Part shown: in pieces, positions 1 through 8,701 of the stretch | Layout of the letters: each line of letters opens with the position of its first letter | How positions within the stretch are numbered: position 1 is the stretch's first letter | Position numbers and translations under genes: made by a program | The notes under the pieces: generated by a model | What the model was told of the DNA's origin: nothing | Databases searched by the model: none | What the model saw: the letters and a program-made list of their open reading frames with translations, nothing else | DNA from: Streptomyces caelestis | GTDB lineage: Bacteria; Actinomycetota; Actinomycetes; Streptomycetales; Streptomycetaceae | Length of the DNA stretch: 64,000 nt | Direction of reading: 5' to 3' | NCBI RefSeq assembly: GCF_001279005.1 | Contig: NZ_LGCN01000120.1 | Location: forward strand, 153,888-217,887

Positions 1-1
1 G

Positions 2-109
2 ACCCTCCTGGACCGCTGGTGCGACCGCACGGCCGACTGGGAGACCGTCACCGGCCGCTCGTGTGGGGGACCCGGCGCCGGGGCCCCGGCCGGAAAGGCC
101 GCATCATGA
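2..109 (+). CDS. C-terminal end of an unidentified protein (truncated by window edge)
   Basis: An open frame enters from the left edge and stops at a TGA at 107-109, giving 35 residues that begin TLLDRWCDRTADWETVTG. Codon third positions are mostly G or C, which fits coding DNA. The piece is too short to assign a family. The frame could also be chance, since the final part is rich in Gly, Ala and Pro. Confidence 0.4.
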   Translation, partial: TLLDRWCDRTADWETVTGRSCGGPGAGAPAGKAAS

Positions 110-120
110 GGTGAGAGCGA

Positions 121-445
121 TGCCCGTGTCGCTGCTCCCGCCGGCGCCGGCCACCGCCGCCTTCACGGCCGTCGTCGTCATGGAGAACTTCTCCGGGGAC
201 CCGAGGACACGGTGGAGGTGTTCGGCAACCGGACAGCGACGCTCAGCCCGCCGGGGCTCTCCCCCTCCGGTGTGGCCCTGGCCCTGATCTTCTGTCCGGG
301 GCTCGCCGCGCTCGCCGGCGGGCTGAGGCGGTGGCACCATGAACGCCGGGTCCGGGTGACCGAGCCCGTGGCGGCCACGGGGGAGGACCGGGAGAGCGGG
401 GGGACGCAGCCCGTCCACGGCCACCGGCGCCTCTTCGGACACTAA
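121..445 (+). pseudogene. LapA-like small membrane protein, apparently frameshifted
   Basis: The frame opening at ATG 121 encodes a hydrophobic start ending ENFSGDP. It then loses sense, and the protein appears to continue from about 200 in another frame as EDTVEVFGNRTATLS, followed by a transmembrane stretch (SGVALALIFCPGLAALAGG), a basic cytoplasmic tail and a C-terminus HRRLFGH. Small Streptomyces membrane proteins of the LapA/DUF1049 kind share this layout and a tail of this sort. Removal of one base in the GACCCG/GAGGAC region would explain the split. A second-frame-only product would start at ATG 212. Real mutation and sequencing error cannot be separated here. Confidence 0.45.
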
Positions 446-498
446 CGGACCACGGAGCGCGGCGGCCACCGCCCGGCCCGGTCAGCCGTCCTGCGCGG

Positions 499-1179
499 TC
501 AGCCGTCCTGCGCGGGGGGCCGCACCAGGCCGCTCTGGTAGGCGATCACGACGAGCTGGGCCCGGTCACGGGCGTGCAGCTTGGTCATGGCGCGCTGGAT
601 GTGGCTGCGCACCGTCAGCGGGCTGACGACGAGGTGGTCGGCGATCTCGGCGTTGGACCTGCCGTGCGCGGCCAGCGCCATGACCTCGCGCTCGCGCTCG
701 GTGAGCGCGGTGAGGCGTTCCGGCGGGGCGAGCGGGGCGGCGTCGTCCGGGGTGGCCAGGAAGCGGGTGATGAGGGCCCGGGTCGCGGTGGGGGAGAGCA
801 GGGAGTCGCCGGCGGCCACGGTGCGGATGCCGGCCAGCAGGACGTCCGGGCCGACGTCCTTGCCGAGGAAGCCGCTGGCGCCGGCCCGCAGGGCCCTGGC
901 GACGTTCTGGTCGTTCTCGAAGGTGGTGAGGATCAGGACGCGGGTGGCGGCCAGTTCCGGCCGGGAGCAGATGTCGGCGGTGGCGGCGAGACCGTCGGCG
1001 CCGGGCATGCGGATGTCCATGAGGACCACGTCGGGCGTGTGGCGGCGGGCCAGGTCGACCGCCTCCCGGCCGTCGGCGGCCTCCGCGACGACGGTCAGGC
1101 CGGGGTCGGAGTCGATGAGGATGCGGAAGGTGGCCCGCAGCAGGGCCTGGTCGTCGGCGAGCAGGACGCGGATGGTCAT
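499..1179 (-). CDS. NarL/FixJ-family two-component response regulator
   Basis: This 226-residue protein has an N-terminal receiver domain with the acidic pair at residues 9-10, the phosphoacceptor Asp55 in VVLMDIRMPG, and a conserved Lys before the domain end. The C-terminal LuxR-type helix-turn-helix (about residues 155-220) contains LTEREREVMALAAHG and the recognition helix region SPLTVRSHIQRAM. Its ATG overlaps the stop of the histidine kinase gene by four bases (1176-1179), so the two are translationally coupled and form a cognate pair. A plausible target is the MMPL exporter gene just upstream on the same strand. A longer open frame exists upstream but is a shadow of the kinase gene. Confidence 0.95.
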   Translation of the reverse strand: MTIRVLLADDQALLRATFRILIDSDPGLTVVAEAADGREAVDLARRHTPDVVLMDIRMPGADGLAATADICSRPELAATRVLILTTFENDQNVARALRAGASGFLGKDVGPDVLLAGIRTVAAGDSLLSPTATRALITRFLATPDDAAPLAPPERLTALTEREREVMALAAHGRSNAEIADHLVVSPLTVRSHIQRAMTKLHARDRAQLVVIAYQSGLVRPPAQDG

Positions 1180-2375
1180 GGGGCGGCGCCTTCGTCGTGG
1201 CCGTGCAGGGGAAGGGTGCAGGCGACCTCGAAGCCGCCCTCCGGCCGGGGGCCCGCACGGAAGGCGCCGCCCGCGGCGAGGGCCCGTTCGCGCATGCCGA
1301 GGAGCCCGAAGCCGTGGCCGGAGGCGGGACCGGAACCGGGCCGGGACGCGGGGTCGGCGGTGTCGTTGGTGATCGTCAGGGTGAGGAAATGGGGGGTGTG
1401 GGCGAGCCGGACCCGCGCGGTGCGGGTGCCCGCGTGCTTGGTGACGTTGGTGAGTGCCTCCTGGACGATCCGGTACGCCGTCAGGTCGAGCCCCGGCGCG
1501 AGCGGCCGCGGCCGCCCCTCCTCGGTGACGGTGACGTCCAGCCCGGCCGTCGCGCAGGCGGCCACCAGTGCGGGCAGCTGCGCCAGGCCGGGTGCGGGCG
1601 CCAGTCCGTCGTCGGCGTCGCTGTCCTGGCGCAGCAGTCCGACGGTGGCCTTGAGTTCGCGCAGGGCCGCCGCGGTGGTCCCGGAGAGCTCGTCCAGGAT
1701 CGCGTACGCCCGCTCCGGATCGATCCGCGAGAGGTGGGCGGCGGTGCCCGCCTGGGCGTTGGCCAGGGCGAGGTGGTGGGCGACGACGTCGTGGAGTTCG
1801 CGGGCGATGCGCATGCGTTCCTGGACGACGCGGTGGCGGGCCTCCTCCTCGCGCTCGCGGGCCAGGTGCTCGGTCCTGGCGGCGGCGTACTCGCGGCGGA
1901 CCCGCACGTAGCCGCCGAGGGCCGCGGACAGCGGCACCCAGCCCGCCGGATTGACGATGCCGATGATCCACTGGTGCCGCAGCCCGCTGTGGAACAGACC
2001 GGAGACGACCAGGGCCGCGGTGACCGCCAGCGCGCCGTACCACGCCGTCCGGCGCTCGGCGCGCAGGCTGACGGAGTACTGCGCGACCATGAGCGGGGCC
2101 ATGGTCATGGCCGTCACGAGGTGCCCCAGGGCGGCGATGGCCACCGTGCTCAGCGCGGTCACCGCCAGCACCGGGAGGGGGTGGCCGTGCCGCCGGGGCA
2201 GTGCCGCGCAGGCGAGCGCGGACAGGGCGAGCGCGGGCCACAGCGGGGGCGGTCCCGGCATCACGGAGGAGGAGAGGAGACAGCCGGAGACGGCGACCGC
2301 GAACAGCGACACGAGGAGGACGGCCTCGGTGGTCCGAGGACGGCTCGCCGCCCGGCTTCGCCAAGGTGTGCTCAT
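1176..2375 (-). CDS. NarL-type (DesK/LiaS-like) sensor histidine kinase
   Basis: The 399-residue membrane kinase starts at the ATG encoding MSTPWRSRAA. About four to five transmembrane segments occupy residues 17-155, followed by a charged linker. The HisKA_3 dimerisation domain has the phosphoacceptor His195 in RELHDVVAHHLAL. The HATPase_c domain has an N box (YRIVQEALTNVTKHA) and a glycine-rich GFGLLGMRERA lid. It should autophosphorylate and pass phosphate to the overlapping response regulator. Membrane-embedded sensors of this class often respond to envelope stress or antibiotics, but the stimulus here is unknown. Confidence 0.94.
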   Translation of the reverse strand: MSTPWRSRAASRPRTTEAVLLVSLFAVAVSGCLLSSSVMPGPPPLWPALALSALACAALPRRHGHPLPVLAVTALSTVAIAALGHLVTAMTMAPLMVAQYSVSLRAERRTAWYGALAVTAALVVSGLFHSGLRHQWIIGIVNPAGWVPLSAALGGYVRVRREYAAARTEHLAREREEEARHRVVQERMRIARELHDVVAHHLALANAQAGTAAHLSRIDPERAYAILDELSGTTAAALRELKATVGLLRQDSDADDGLAPAPGLAQLPALVAACATAGLDVTVTEEGRPRPLAPGLDLTAYRIVQEALTNVTKHAGTRTARVRLAHTPHFLTLTITNDTADPASRPGSGPASGHGFGLLGMRERALAAGGAFRAGPRPEGGFEVACTLPLHGHDEGAAP

Positions 2376-2479
2376 CGTGCGTTCTCCGGGTCGGGCCTGC
2401 GGGGACATCGTGACACGTGACGGACGGCGCCGCGCGGCCGTGGGGGACGGCCGCGCGGCCCGCCGGGAGCGGGCCCGGA

Positions 2480-4696
2480 TCAGCCGCGGACCGGTTCCGG
2501 GGCGGGGCGGTCCCCGTCCGCGGGCGCGGACCGCCCGGTGAGCCCCGTGCCCTCGACGTCCACGCGGGGCAGCAGCCGCTCGAGCCGGCGGGGCAGCCAC
2601 CACGCCCGGTCACCGAGCAGGGCCAGGACGGCGGGCACGAACGCCATGCGGACGACGAACGCGTCGAACAGCACGGCGACCGCGAGACCGAAACCGATGG
2701 TCTTGATCATCGACTCGCCGGACCCCACGAACCCGGAGAACACCGCGATCATGATCACCGCGGCGGCGGCGACCACCCGGGCGCTGTGCCGGAACCCGCT
2801 GACGACCGCCTGCGCCGGCCGCTCGCCCCGCACGTACGCCTCCCGCATGCGGGAGACCAGGAAGACCTCGTAGTCCATGGCCAGGCCGAAGACGATGCCC
2901 ACCAGGAAGATCGGCATCAGGCTCATGACCGGCCCGGTCTGCTCGACGCCCAGCAGTCCGGCGCCCCAGCCCCACTGGAACACCGCCACGACCGCGCCGA
3001 GCGACGCCAGCACCGACAGCAGGAACCCGACGGCGGCCTTGACCGGCACCAGCACGGAACGGAAGACCAGCATCAGCAGGAGGAGGGAGAGGAGCACGAT
3101 GACGGACAGGTACGGCACGAGGGCGTCCTGCAGCGCCCGGGCGACGTCGATGTTCATCGCCGTGCTGCCGGTGACCTCGAAGGTCGCGCCCGTGCCGTCC
3201 TCCAGGCCGGGGCGCTCCGCCCGGATGGTCTGCACGAGGTCCTTGGTGCGCTCGTCGGTCGGCGCGGTGGCCGGGACCGCCGAGAACAGCGCGGTGTCGC
3301 CCTCGGCGTTGAACCGGGGCGGCGAGACGGACACGACGCCGTCCGTGTCCCGGATCGCGTCGGCGACGGTGGCCGCGGCGGCCTCGGGGGCGGACGCGCC
3401 CCGGACGTCGGCGACGATCGTCAGCGGGCCGTTGAAGCCCGGCCCGAAGCCCTCGGCGAGCGCGTCGTAGGCGCGCCGCTCCGTCGTCGAGACCGGCTTC
3501 GCCTCGGCGCCCGGCATGCCCAGCCGGAGGTCGGCGGCCGGCAGGGCGAGCACGCCCAGGCCGGCCACGCAGGCCAGCAGCACCGTCACCGGGCGGCGCA
3601 GCACGAACCGGGCCCAGCGGGAACCGCCGCCTCCCGCGCCACCGGTGCGCCGTGCGGCGGCGGTGCCGCGCCCGCGCGCCGTGCGGGACAGCACCGCGTC
3701 CGGCCACATCCCCAGCAGTGCGGGCACCAGGGTCAGCGCGACCAGCACGCCGACGACGACCGCGCCCGCGGCGCTCAGCCCCATCTTCGTCAGCATGGGC
3801 ACGCCGACCACGGACAGCCCGGCCAGCGCGATGACGACCGTGAGGCCGGCGAAGACCACCGCGGAGCCGGCCGTGCCGACCGCGAGACCCGCCGCCTCCC
3901 GGGGATCGTGCCCGTTCCCCCGCTCCTCCCGGTAGCGGGAGACCACGAACAGGGCGTAGTCGATGCCGACCGCGAGCCCGAGCATCGAGGCGAGCGTCCC
4001 GGTGGTCATCGACAGCCCCAGGGCGCTGCCGAGGGCCAGGATCGCGCAGATGCTGACGCCCACCCCGACGACGGCGGTGAGCAGGGGCAGCCCGGCCGCC
4101 GCGAGGGAGCCGAACGTGATCAGCAGGACGACGGCGGCGAGACCGATGCCGACGGCCTCGGCCGCGCCCCCGGCGGCCGGCTGCGAGGAGAGCGCGCTGC
4201 CGCCGGCCTCCACCGTGAGACCGGAGGCGCGGGCCTCGTCGACGGCCTTCTCCAGCGCGCTCCGTCCGGTGTCGGAGAGGTCGCCGGAGGAGACCTCGTA
4301 GGTCACGGTGGCGTAGGCCGTGGAGGCGTCCTCGCTCACCGCGTTCGCGGCGAAGGGGCTCACGGCGTTCGCGACCTGCGGTCCGTCGCCGGCCGTGGCC
4401 ACGAACGCGTCGATGGCGGCGCGGTGTCCGGCGGCGGTCACCTTCTCCCCGTCGGGGGCGATGAACACGATCCGCGCGTCGGCGCCGTCGGCGTCCGACC
4501 CCGGGAAGCGTTCCCCGATGAGGTCGAAGGCGCGCTGCGCCTCGATGCCGGGCATGAAGGACGTGCCGTCGTCACCGGCGGCGGGCGCCGTGGCGGCGCC
4601 GGCCCCGGCGGCGCCGAGGATCACCGCCCACAGCAGGGTCACGAGCCAGCGCCGCCGGAAGGCGCCGCGGCCGATGCGGTACAGGAAGGTAGCCAC
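2480..4696 (-). CDS. MMPL-family RND transporter
   Basis: This 738-residue inner-membrane exporter has the duplicated MMPL layout: a first transmembrane helix (LVTLLWAVILGAAGAG), a periplasmic loop, five helices with GIDYALFVVSRYREE, then a repeat with a second loop and a closing bundle containing AMDYEVFLVSRMREAY. The two D-Y motifs are the proton-relay signature of actinobacterial MMPL proteins. The start is GTG at 4696, and the length is normal. The gene lies 104 bp upstream of the two-component genes on the same strand, so the three may form one regulated export unit for lipids or drugs. The substrate cannot be read from sequence. Confidence 0.93.
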   Translation of the reverse strand: MATFLYRIGRGAFRRRWLVTLLWAVILGAAGAGAATAPAAGDDGTSFMPGIEAQRAFDLIGERFPGSDADGADARIVFIAPDGEKVTAAGHRAAIDAFVATAGDGPQVANAVSPFAANAVSEDASTAYATVTYEVSSGDLSDTGRSALEKAVDEARASGLTVEAGGSALSSQPAAGGAAEAVGIGLAAVVLLITFGSLAAAGLPLLTAVVGVGVSICAILALGSALGLSMTTGTLASMLGLAVGIDYALFVVSRYREERGNGHDPREAAGLAVGTAGSAVVFAGLTVVIALAGLSVVGVPMLTKMGLSAAGAVVVGVLVALTLVPALLGMWPDAVLSRTARGRGTAAARRTGGAGGGGSRWARFVLRRPVTVLLACVAGLGVLALPAADLRLGMPGAEAKPVSTTERRAYDALAEGFGPGFNGPLTIVADVRGASAPEAAAATVADAIRDTDGVVSVSPPRFNAEGDTALFSAVPATAPTDERTKDLVQTIRAERPGLEDGTGATFEVTGSTAMNIDVARALQDALVPYLSVIVLLSLLLLMLVFRSVLVPVKAAVGFLLSVLASLGAVVAVFQWGWGAGLLGVEQTGPVMSLMPIFLVGIVFGLAMDYEVFLVSRMREAYVRGERPAQAVVSGFRHSARVVAAAAVIMIAVFSGFVGSGESMIKTIGFGLAVAVLFDAFVVRMAFVPAVLALLGDRAWWLPRRLERLLPRVDVEGTGLTGRSAPADGDRPAPEPVRG

Positions 4697-4801
4697 AGGT
4701 CAGGGATCTCCGCGTTCGAACTCGGTTGTGTACCGAGACTCGCGGGCGGAGCCCGTCACGGCGTCGTGCGCCTGCCGTCACTTTCCCCTGGTGCGCTCGC
4801 A

Positions 4802-4851
4802 CGAGACGGGGCGCCGTCTCCTCCTCGAGGAGGAGACGGCGCCCCGTCTCG
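4802..4851 (-). terminator. 50-bp perfect palindrome between lipoprotein and MMPL genes
   Basis: Positions 4802-4826 are the exact reverse complement of 4827-4851, so the RNA can form a 25-bp stem with almost no loop. It starts 17 bp after the lipoprotein stop on the minus strand. Streptomyces terminators often lack a T tract, so this is the likely terminator. A perfect symmetric palindrome could also work in both directions or bind a protein. Confidence 0.8.
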
Positions 4852-4868
4852 CGGACCTCCCCTCCGGG

Positions 4869-5939
4869 TCAGCCCTCGATGCCCTCCATGAACTCCTCCT
4901 CGCCGAGCCCGCTCGCCGCGAAGCCGCCGAAGAGGCCCTCCACGATCTCGTCGATCCGCACCTCGGTGGCGTTCGCCGGGGCCGTGGCCTTCTCGCCCCC
5001 GCCCAGACGCAGCACCAGCGCGAACTTCTTGACCTTCGCGTTCTCCGCCAGCTTGGCCAGGTCCACGGAGACCTCGGTCAGCTCGCCGTTCTTCAGCGTG
5101 AAGTCGGCCGTGACCTTCTCGTTCGGCACGTCCTTGAAGTCCTTGGCCGTCGGCGTCTCGGCGCCCATCGGCAGCTGCTCCGTCAGCGGGCCGAGTTCGT
5201 CGAACAGCTCGGTCATCAGCGTGCGGAAGGGCGCCGTGGCCTTGATGTGCTCGGTGCCGTCCGGCCCCTCGGAGGTCGTGAAGTCGACCTGCCGGGCGAT
5301 GACCTGACGCAGCGCCCTGGTGAGCTTCTTCTGCGTCCTGGCGTCGAGCGTGGGCTCCGCCGAGGGCTCCCCTGCGCCCTCCGCCCCCGACATCTGCCCG
5401 CTGGTCTCCTTCAGCTCCTTCGTCGAGATCTTGATCCACTCACCGGCGAGGAGCTTCTTGAACGCCCCCGCACTGTCGGGCAGTTCGTCGGCCGACGGCA
5501 TGGGGCCGCCGCTCATCCGCCCGATCGCGTCGAGGTCGGCACGGACGTAGGTGTAGTCGCCGACCAGCCGGTACTCGAACAGGTCGCCGTCCTGGCCGCT
5601 GAACTTCATCGCCATGGCGGTGAGGTCCTTCTCGCCGGACTCCTCGATCGGCTTCTTCGACTGCACGGAGAAGGAGATCCGCGCGTCGCTGAGCAGTTCG
5701 GCGACCTCCTCGGGCATCTCCTCGCCGGGCTCCGCCTCGGCGTCCAGCGCCTTCAGCGACGCGGCGTCGGTGTCCAGGTCCAGCTCGAAGGAGAGCGAAC
5801 GCTCCTTGCCGAGCTTCTCGACGGCCTGGTCGAGCTTCTGTCCGGCGGACAGGTTCTCCACGGTGCCGCAGGCGGCGGACCCGGCCAGGACCACGGTGGC
5901 GACGGCGGTGGCGGTGAGGGTCTTGCGTATGGCGGGAAT
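4869..5939 (-). CDS. Predicted secreted lipoprotein (LppX/LprG-like fold possible)
   Basis: From GTG 5894 the product is 341 residues, but that start leaves almost no n-region before the Cys (LAGSAACGTVE). In-frame codons upstream supply a proper signal peptide (IRKTLTATAVATVV) back to an ATT at 5939-5937, which has GAGGAG six bases before it. I therefore place the start at this non-canonical ATT. The mature protein is rich in Lys, Glu and Asp with alternating beta-strand segments (ISFSVQSKK, YTYVRADLDAIG). This resembles the Streptomyces lipoproteins that carry an LppX/LprG-like hydrophobic pocket. Its exact partner is unknown. The strong palindrome 17 bp downstream ends the transcript. Confidence 0.85.
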   Translation of the reverse strand: MPAIRKTLTATAVATVVLAGSAACGTVENLSAGQKLDQAVEKLGKERSLSFELDLDTDAASLKALDAEAEPGEEMPEEVAELLSDARISFSVQSKKPIEESGEKDLTAMAMKFSGQDGDLFEYRLVGDYTYVRADLDAIGRMSGGPMPSADELPDSAGAFKKLLAGEWIKISTKELKETSGQMSGAEGAGEPSAEPTLDARTQKKLTRALRQVIARQVDFTTSEGPDGTEHIKATAPFRTLMTELFDELGPLTEQLPMGAETPTAKDFKDVPNEKVTADFTLKNGELTEVSVDLAKLAENAKVKKFALVLRLGGGEKATAPANATEVRIDEIVEGLFGGFAASGLGEEEFMEGIEG

Positions 5940-6124
5940 GACGGTCTCCTCGTGAATACGACCAGAGCGGTCGTCCGTGAAGACGGATCATCGGCCCGAA
6001 CGGTTGTACGTCACAAGGGAATTTCCCGGACATGACCGCCCGTCACCTTCCCGAGCGCCGCCCCGCGTGCCCGCGCGACCCCGTGCGGCTAGAGTGCGAG
6101 GAGGACGAGGCGAGGGGGAGCGCG

Positions 6125-6325
6125 GTGGCCAAGGTCAACGTCAGTCTGGACGCCGAACTCGTGGTGGAGGTGATGGTGCTCTCCGGGGTCGGCTCGCCGC
6201 AGGACGCGGTCGAGGTGGTCGTACGGGACTACATCGCGCGCGGTCACCGCACGGAGGCCCGCACCGAGCTCAAGGACCAGACCCTGCGCGAGATCGACGC
6301 CAAGCCGCAGGAGCCGCAGGGCTGA
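6125..6325 (+). CDS. Orphan VapB-like antitoxin (DUF2191-type)
   Basis: The 66-residue protein starts at a GTG preceded by GAGGGGGAG. It reads VAKVNVSLDAELVVEVMVLS, which is a ribbon-helix-helix beta strand and first helix, then a helical region ending VVVRDYIARG and a charged tail. This matches VapB-type antitoxins, which bind DNA as dimers. No PIN-domain VapC toxin follows, as is common for this family in Streptomyces. An in-frame ATG at 6032 gives a 97-residue version, but its first 31 residues look non-coding. Confidence 0.8.
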   Translation: MAKVNVSLDAELVVEVMVLSGVGSPQDAVEVVVRDYIARGHRTEARTELKDQTLREIDAKPQEPQG

Positions 6326-6408
6326 TCCCCGCCCGCACCGCCGGGCGGAGGGAGCCGGGGCACGGGTCCCTCCCTGTGCCGGCCGGTGGGTCGGGCGCCG
6401 CCTGGCGG

Positions 6409-6825
6409 TCACCCCCTGCCGGCACCGGCTCCTGTCGTGCTCGCGGGGGGCCTGCCGCCCAGCCCCGGGATCAGCACCGCCGCCACCGCCAGGTGCATCA
6501 GGGCGAGGGAGATCCGGGTGCCGCCGTCCATGCCGTCACCGAGGAACGGCATGAAGGAGACGGCCAGTACGGCGCCGGCCGCCCCGGTCCAGACGGCGCG
6601 GGCGCGCCGCGCCCCGAGCCGCTCCAGGGCGGCCAGCAGGCCCCAGCCGCAGAGCGACGCGAGCAGTGCGACGACCGCCACGGGCGCGGCGCCGACGTCG
6701 AGGGTCCGCTCGCCGTCGGCGATCCGCAGCCGGTGCCCCAGCAGGGGGTCCGCGACCAGCCACACCAGGACGGGGGCCAGGACGGCCAGGGCCGTGACCC
6801 CCAGGCGCCTCCTCCGCGCGCTCAC
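6409..6825 (-). CDS. DUF6069-like four-helix membrane protein
   Basis: This 138-residue protein has four hydrophobic segments: TALAVLAPVLVWLVADPLLG, VAVVALLASLCGWGLLAALE, a third around AGAVLAVSFMPFL, and a fourth ISLALMHLAVAAVLIPGL. The layout and the motif ALMHLAVAAVLIPGL fit the DUF6069 family of actinobacterial membrane proteins, whose function is not established. Its ATG overlaps the stop of the TetR gene by four bases, so the regulator probably controls it within one transcript. Confidence 0.85.
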   Translation of the reverse strand: MSARRRRLGVTALAVLAPVLVWLVADPLLGHRLRIADGERTLDVGAAPVAVVALLASLCGWGLLAALERLGARRARAVWTGAAGAVLAVSFMPFLGDGMDGGTRISLALMHLAVAAVLIPGLGGRPPASTTGAGAGRG

Positions 6826-7436
6826 TTGGCGCCCCCCGGGAGCGCCCCGTGCAGGAAGACCTCCACCAGCTCCTGCGGGGTCAGGTCGGGCTCGTCCTGC
6901 GTACGCGGCTGGGTGAAGAGCAGCCCGAAGAAGAGGGCCGCGATCTGCTCCGGCGACCGGCGCAGAGCGGACCTGTCGGGCTCCAGCAGTTCCGCGAGGG
7001 CGGCGCGGATGCGGGTCGTCGACTCGTCGCGACCCGCGCCGCGCACCGTGCCGGGGTGCTTGCCGCCGTGATGCCCCAGCGAGCCGATGATCGCGCCCAT
7101 CCTGGACATGTGCGCCTGCAGCGCCTCGGCCGCCTCCGCCAGCCGGTCGGGCAGCGGCTGGGACAGGTCGATCGCGTCGAGCTCGCGGACCGCATGCTCG
7201 GGGGAGAGTGCCTCGGCCACGCAGGCCTGCAGCAGCTCGCCCTTGTCGGCGAAGACCCGGAAGATCGTGCCCTCGCCGATGCCCGCGGCGCGGGCGATCT
7301 TCGCGGTCGTCACCGCGGCGCCGTACTCGGCGATCAGCGGGATCGCGGTCTGGATGATCATTTCGCGGCGCCGCTCCGGTGACATGGAGGGGGCGCGGCG
7401 GCGGGTGGTCGTCTGGTTCTCCTCGGGTGCCGTCAT
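6822..7436 (-). CDS. TetR/AcrR-family transcriptional regulator
   Basis: This 204-residue repressor has its helix-turn-helix in the first 70 residues (RREMIIQTAIPLIAEYGAAV, then KIARAAGIGEGTIFRVFADKGEL). The divergent C-terminal ligand-binding domain is typical in length. It is coupled by a four-base overlap to the DUF6069 membrane gene. Two palindromic sites lie directly upstream (7451-7490), so autoregulation is likely. The inducer is unknown. Confidence 0.93.
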   Translation of the reverse strand: MTAPEENQTTTRRRAPSMSPERRREMIIQTAIPLIAEYGAAVTTAKIARAAGIGEGTIFRVFADKGELLQACVAEALSPEHAVRELDAIDLSQPLPDRLAEAAEALQAHMSRMGAIIGSLGHHGGKHPGTVRGAGRDESTTRIRAALAELLEPDRSALRRSPEQIAALFFGLLFTQPRTQDEPDLTPQELVEVFLHGALPGGAK

Positions 7437-7450
7437 GACTGCAAGAGTAC

Positions 7451-7490
7451 GGAGTGAGCGCTCACTCCGTCAATGAGTGAGCACTCACTC
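7451..7490 (-). promoter_or_regulatory. Tandem TetR operators
   Basis: Positions 7451-7468 form the perfect 18-bp palindrome GGAGTGAGCGCTCACTCC. Positions 7475-7490 hold a second site, GAGTGAGCACTCACTC, with the same half-site. They sit 15-54 bp upstream of the TetR start, where a repressor would block the promoter. Half-sites GAGTGAGC/GCTCACTC are well known for TetR-family operators. Confidence 0.8.
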
Positions 7491-7825
7491 CGAGTGCTTT
7501 CCCTGTCCCCGGCCGGTTGCTTGCCGATGTCCACCAGGACTGCGGCAGCCTTCTCCGATCCGCCCTCGCCCTGGCCTTCGCGGCCCATGCGGACGGCGGT
7601 CGGAGCGCCCTGGACGCCGAAGGCCCGGGTCGGTTCGTCACCGAGGCGCGTCATGGTCGCCGCGCGGATCCGCCGGGTCGTTCACACCGCGGTTCTGAGG
7701 GAGCGTCCGCCTCGGGCGTCCGGGCGCTGCGATCCGCAAGGGCGGGAAACCGCAGGTCACTTCCCAGGGCGCGGCCGGCTACTCGGCCGAGGTCTCTCCG
7801 CGCGCACCACGGTTCGCGCGTCCCG
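7491..7825. other. Intergenic stretch, no supported gene
   Basis: This 335-bp stretch separates two minus-strand genes. A minus-strand frame (about 7540-7654) reads AFGVQGAPTAVRMG, faintly like the end of a thioredoxin-fold protein. It could be a decayed remnant but is too short to call. Confidence 0.4.
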
Positions 7826-8701
7826 TCACGAGCCGGTGGGCAGGAGCGCGGCGATCTCCCCCAGCATCAGGGCCGCCGGCGCCGGGTCGACCAGCCACTT
7901 CAGGTGGCTGCTGGTGAGCGTACGGACGTCGTAGGGATTCCCCGGCGTCAGCGCGTCGCCCTCGCGGATCATCCGGTCCTGCATGGCGAGCGGCACGCTG
8001 GTGTCCTCGGTCAGCCGGACGTACGTCCTGGGGATCCGTCCCCAGGTGTCGGCCCGTGCCCGGTCGTCGGGTGTGCCGGCGTCGAGGTTCTCGTCGGGCT
8101 GGAAGGTGTTGAGGAAGACCATGAACTCCTCGTCCGTCCCGTCGGCGAGGAAAGCCGCCTTGAAGGCCGCGAGGACGCCGGGGTCGGCGGTGCGGAAGTT
8201 GGAGCGCAGCAGTCCGAGTTCGGCGGGGTTCCCGACCATCGCCGAGGCCAGCCCCGTGGCGTCGACGGTGGCCATCTCGGGCTCGGCGTAGTAGGCGCCG
8301 ACGTCGAGGTCGACGGGGCACCAGGCGGAGACGTAGACGATGTGGTCGATCAGGTCGGGCCGCTGGTTGGCCGCGACGGTGGCCGTCATGCCGCCCCGGC
8401 TGTGGGAGACGAGGATGACGGGCCCGTTCCGCTTGGCCCGCTCCAGTGTCCCGATGAGGTGCGCGGCGTTGTCGGCGAGCGTGACGCCCTGGATGGCCCC
8501 GGGCGCGGTGGCGAGCCCTTCGAGGTCCTGCGGCGCCTGGTAGGCGCGCGGGTACGTCGCCGCGAACCCGTGCCCCGGAAGGTCGACGGCGACGGAGCGG
8601 TGTCCGAGGAGGCCGAGTTCGGCCTGGAGCGGCGCGAAGGAGAAGGAGTTCGCGAAAGCCCCGTGAACCAGTACGAACGTCGGTTGCATCTGTCTGCTCA
8701 C
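7826..8701 (-). CDS. Alpha/beta-hydrolase (esterase-like)
   Basis: The 291-residue enzyme opens with the oxyanion-loop motif VLVHGAF near residue 13. The nucleophile elbow SHSRGG places Ser101, and TSSHLKW places the likely catalytic His266 in the usual order. There is no signal peptide, so it should be cytoplasmic. The family hydrolyses esters or related bonds in small molecules, and the substrate is not readable. It stands alone between long intergenic stretches, with a TetR gene upstream on the same strand. Confidence 0.9.
   Translation of the reverse strand: MSRQMQPTFVLVHGAFANSFSFAPLQAELGLLGHRSVAVDLPGHGFAATYPRAYQAPQDLEGLATAPGAIQGVTLADNAAHLIGTLERAKRNGPVILVSHSRGGMTATVAANQRPDLIDHIVYVSAWCPVDLDVGAYYAEPEMATVDATGLASAMVGNPAELGLLRSNFRTADPGVLAAFKAAFLADGTDEEFMVFLNTFQPDENLDAGTPDDRARADTWGRIPRTYVRLTEDTSVPLAMQDRMIREGDALTPGNPYDVRTLTSSHLKWLVDPAPAALMLGEIAALLPTGS

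Noticed and set aside
499..2613. 704-codon open frame covering regulator and kinase
   Set aside because: Only the last 226 codons are the response regulator. The rest is an Arg/Pro-rich antisense-like frame overlapping the real kinase gene.
7433..7654. Minus-strand frame with a thioredoxin-like fragment (FGVQGAPTAV)
   Set aside because: Too short, overlaps the TetR operators, and no active-site CxxC or other conserved part is present.
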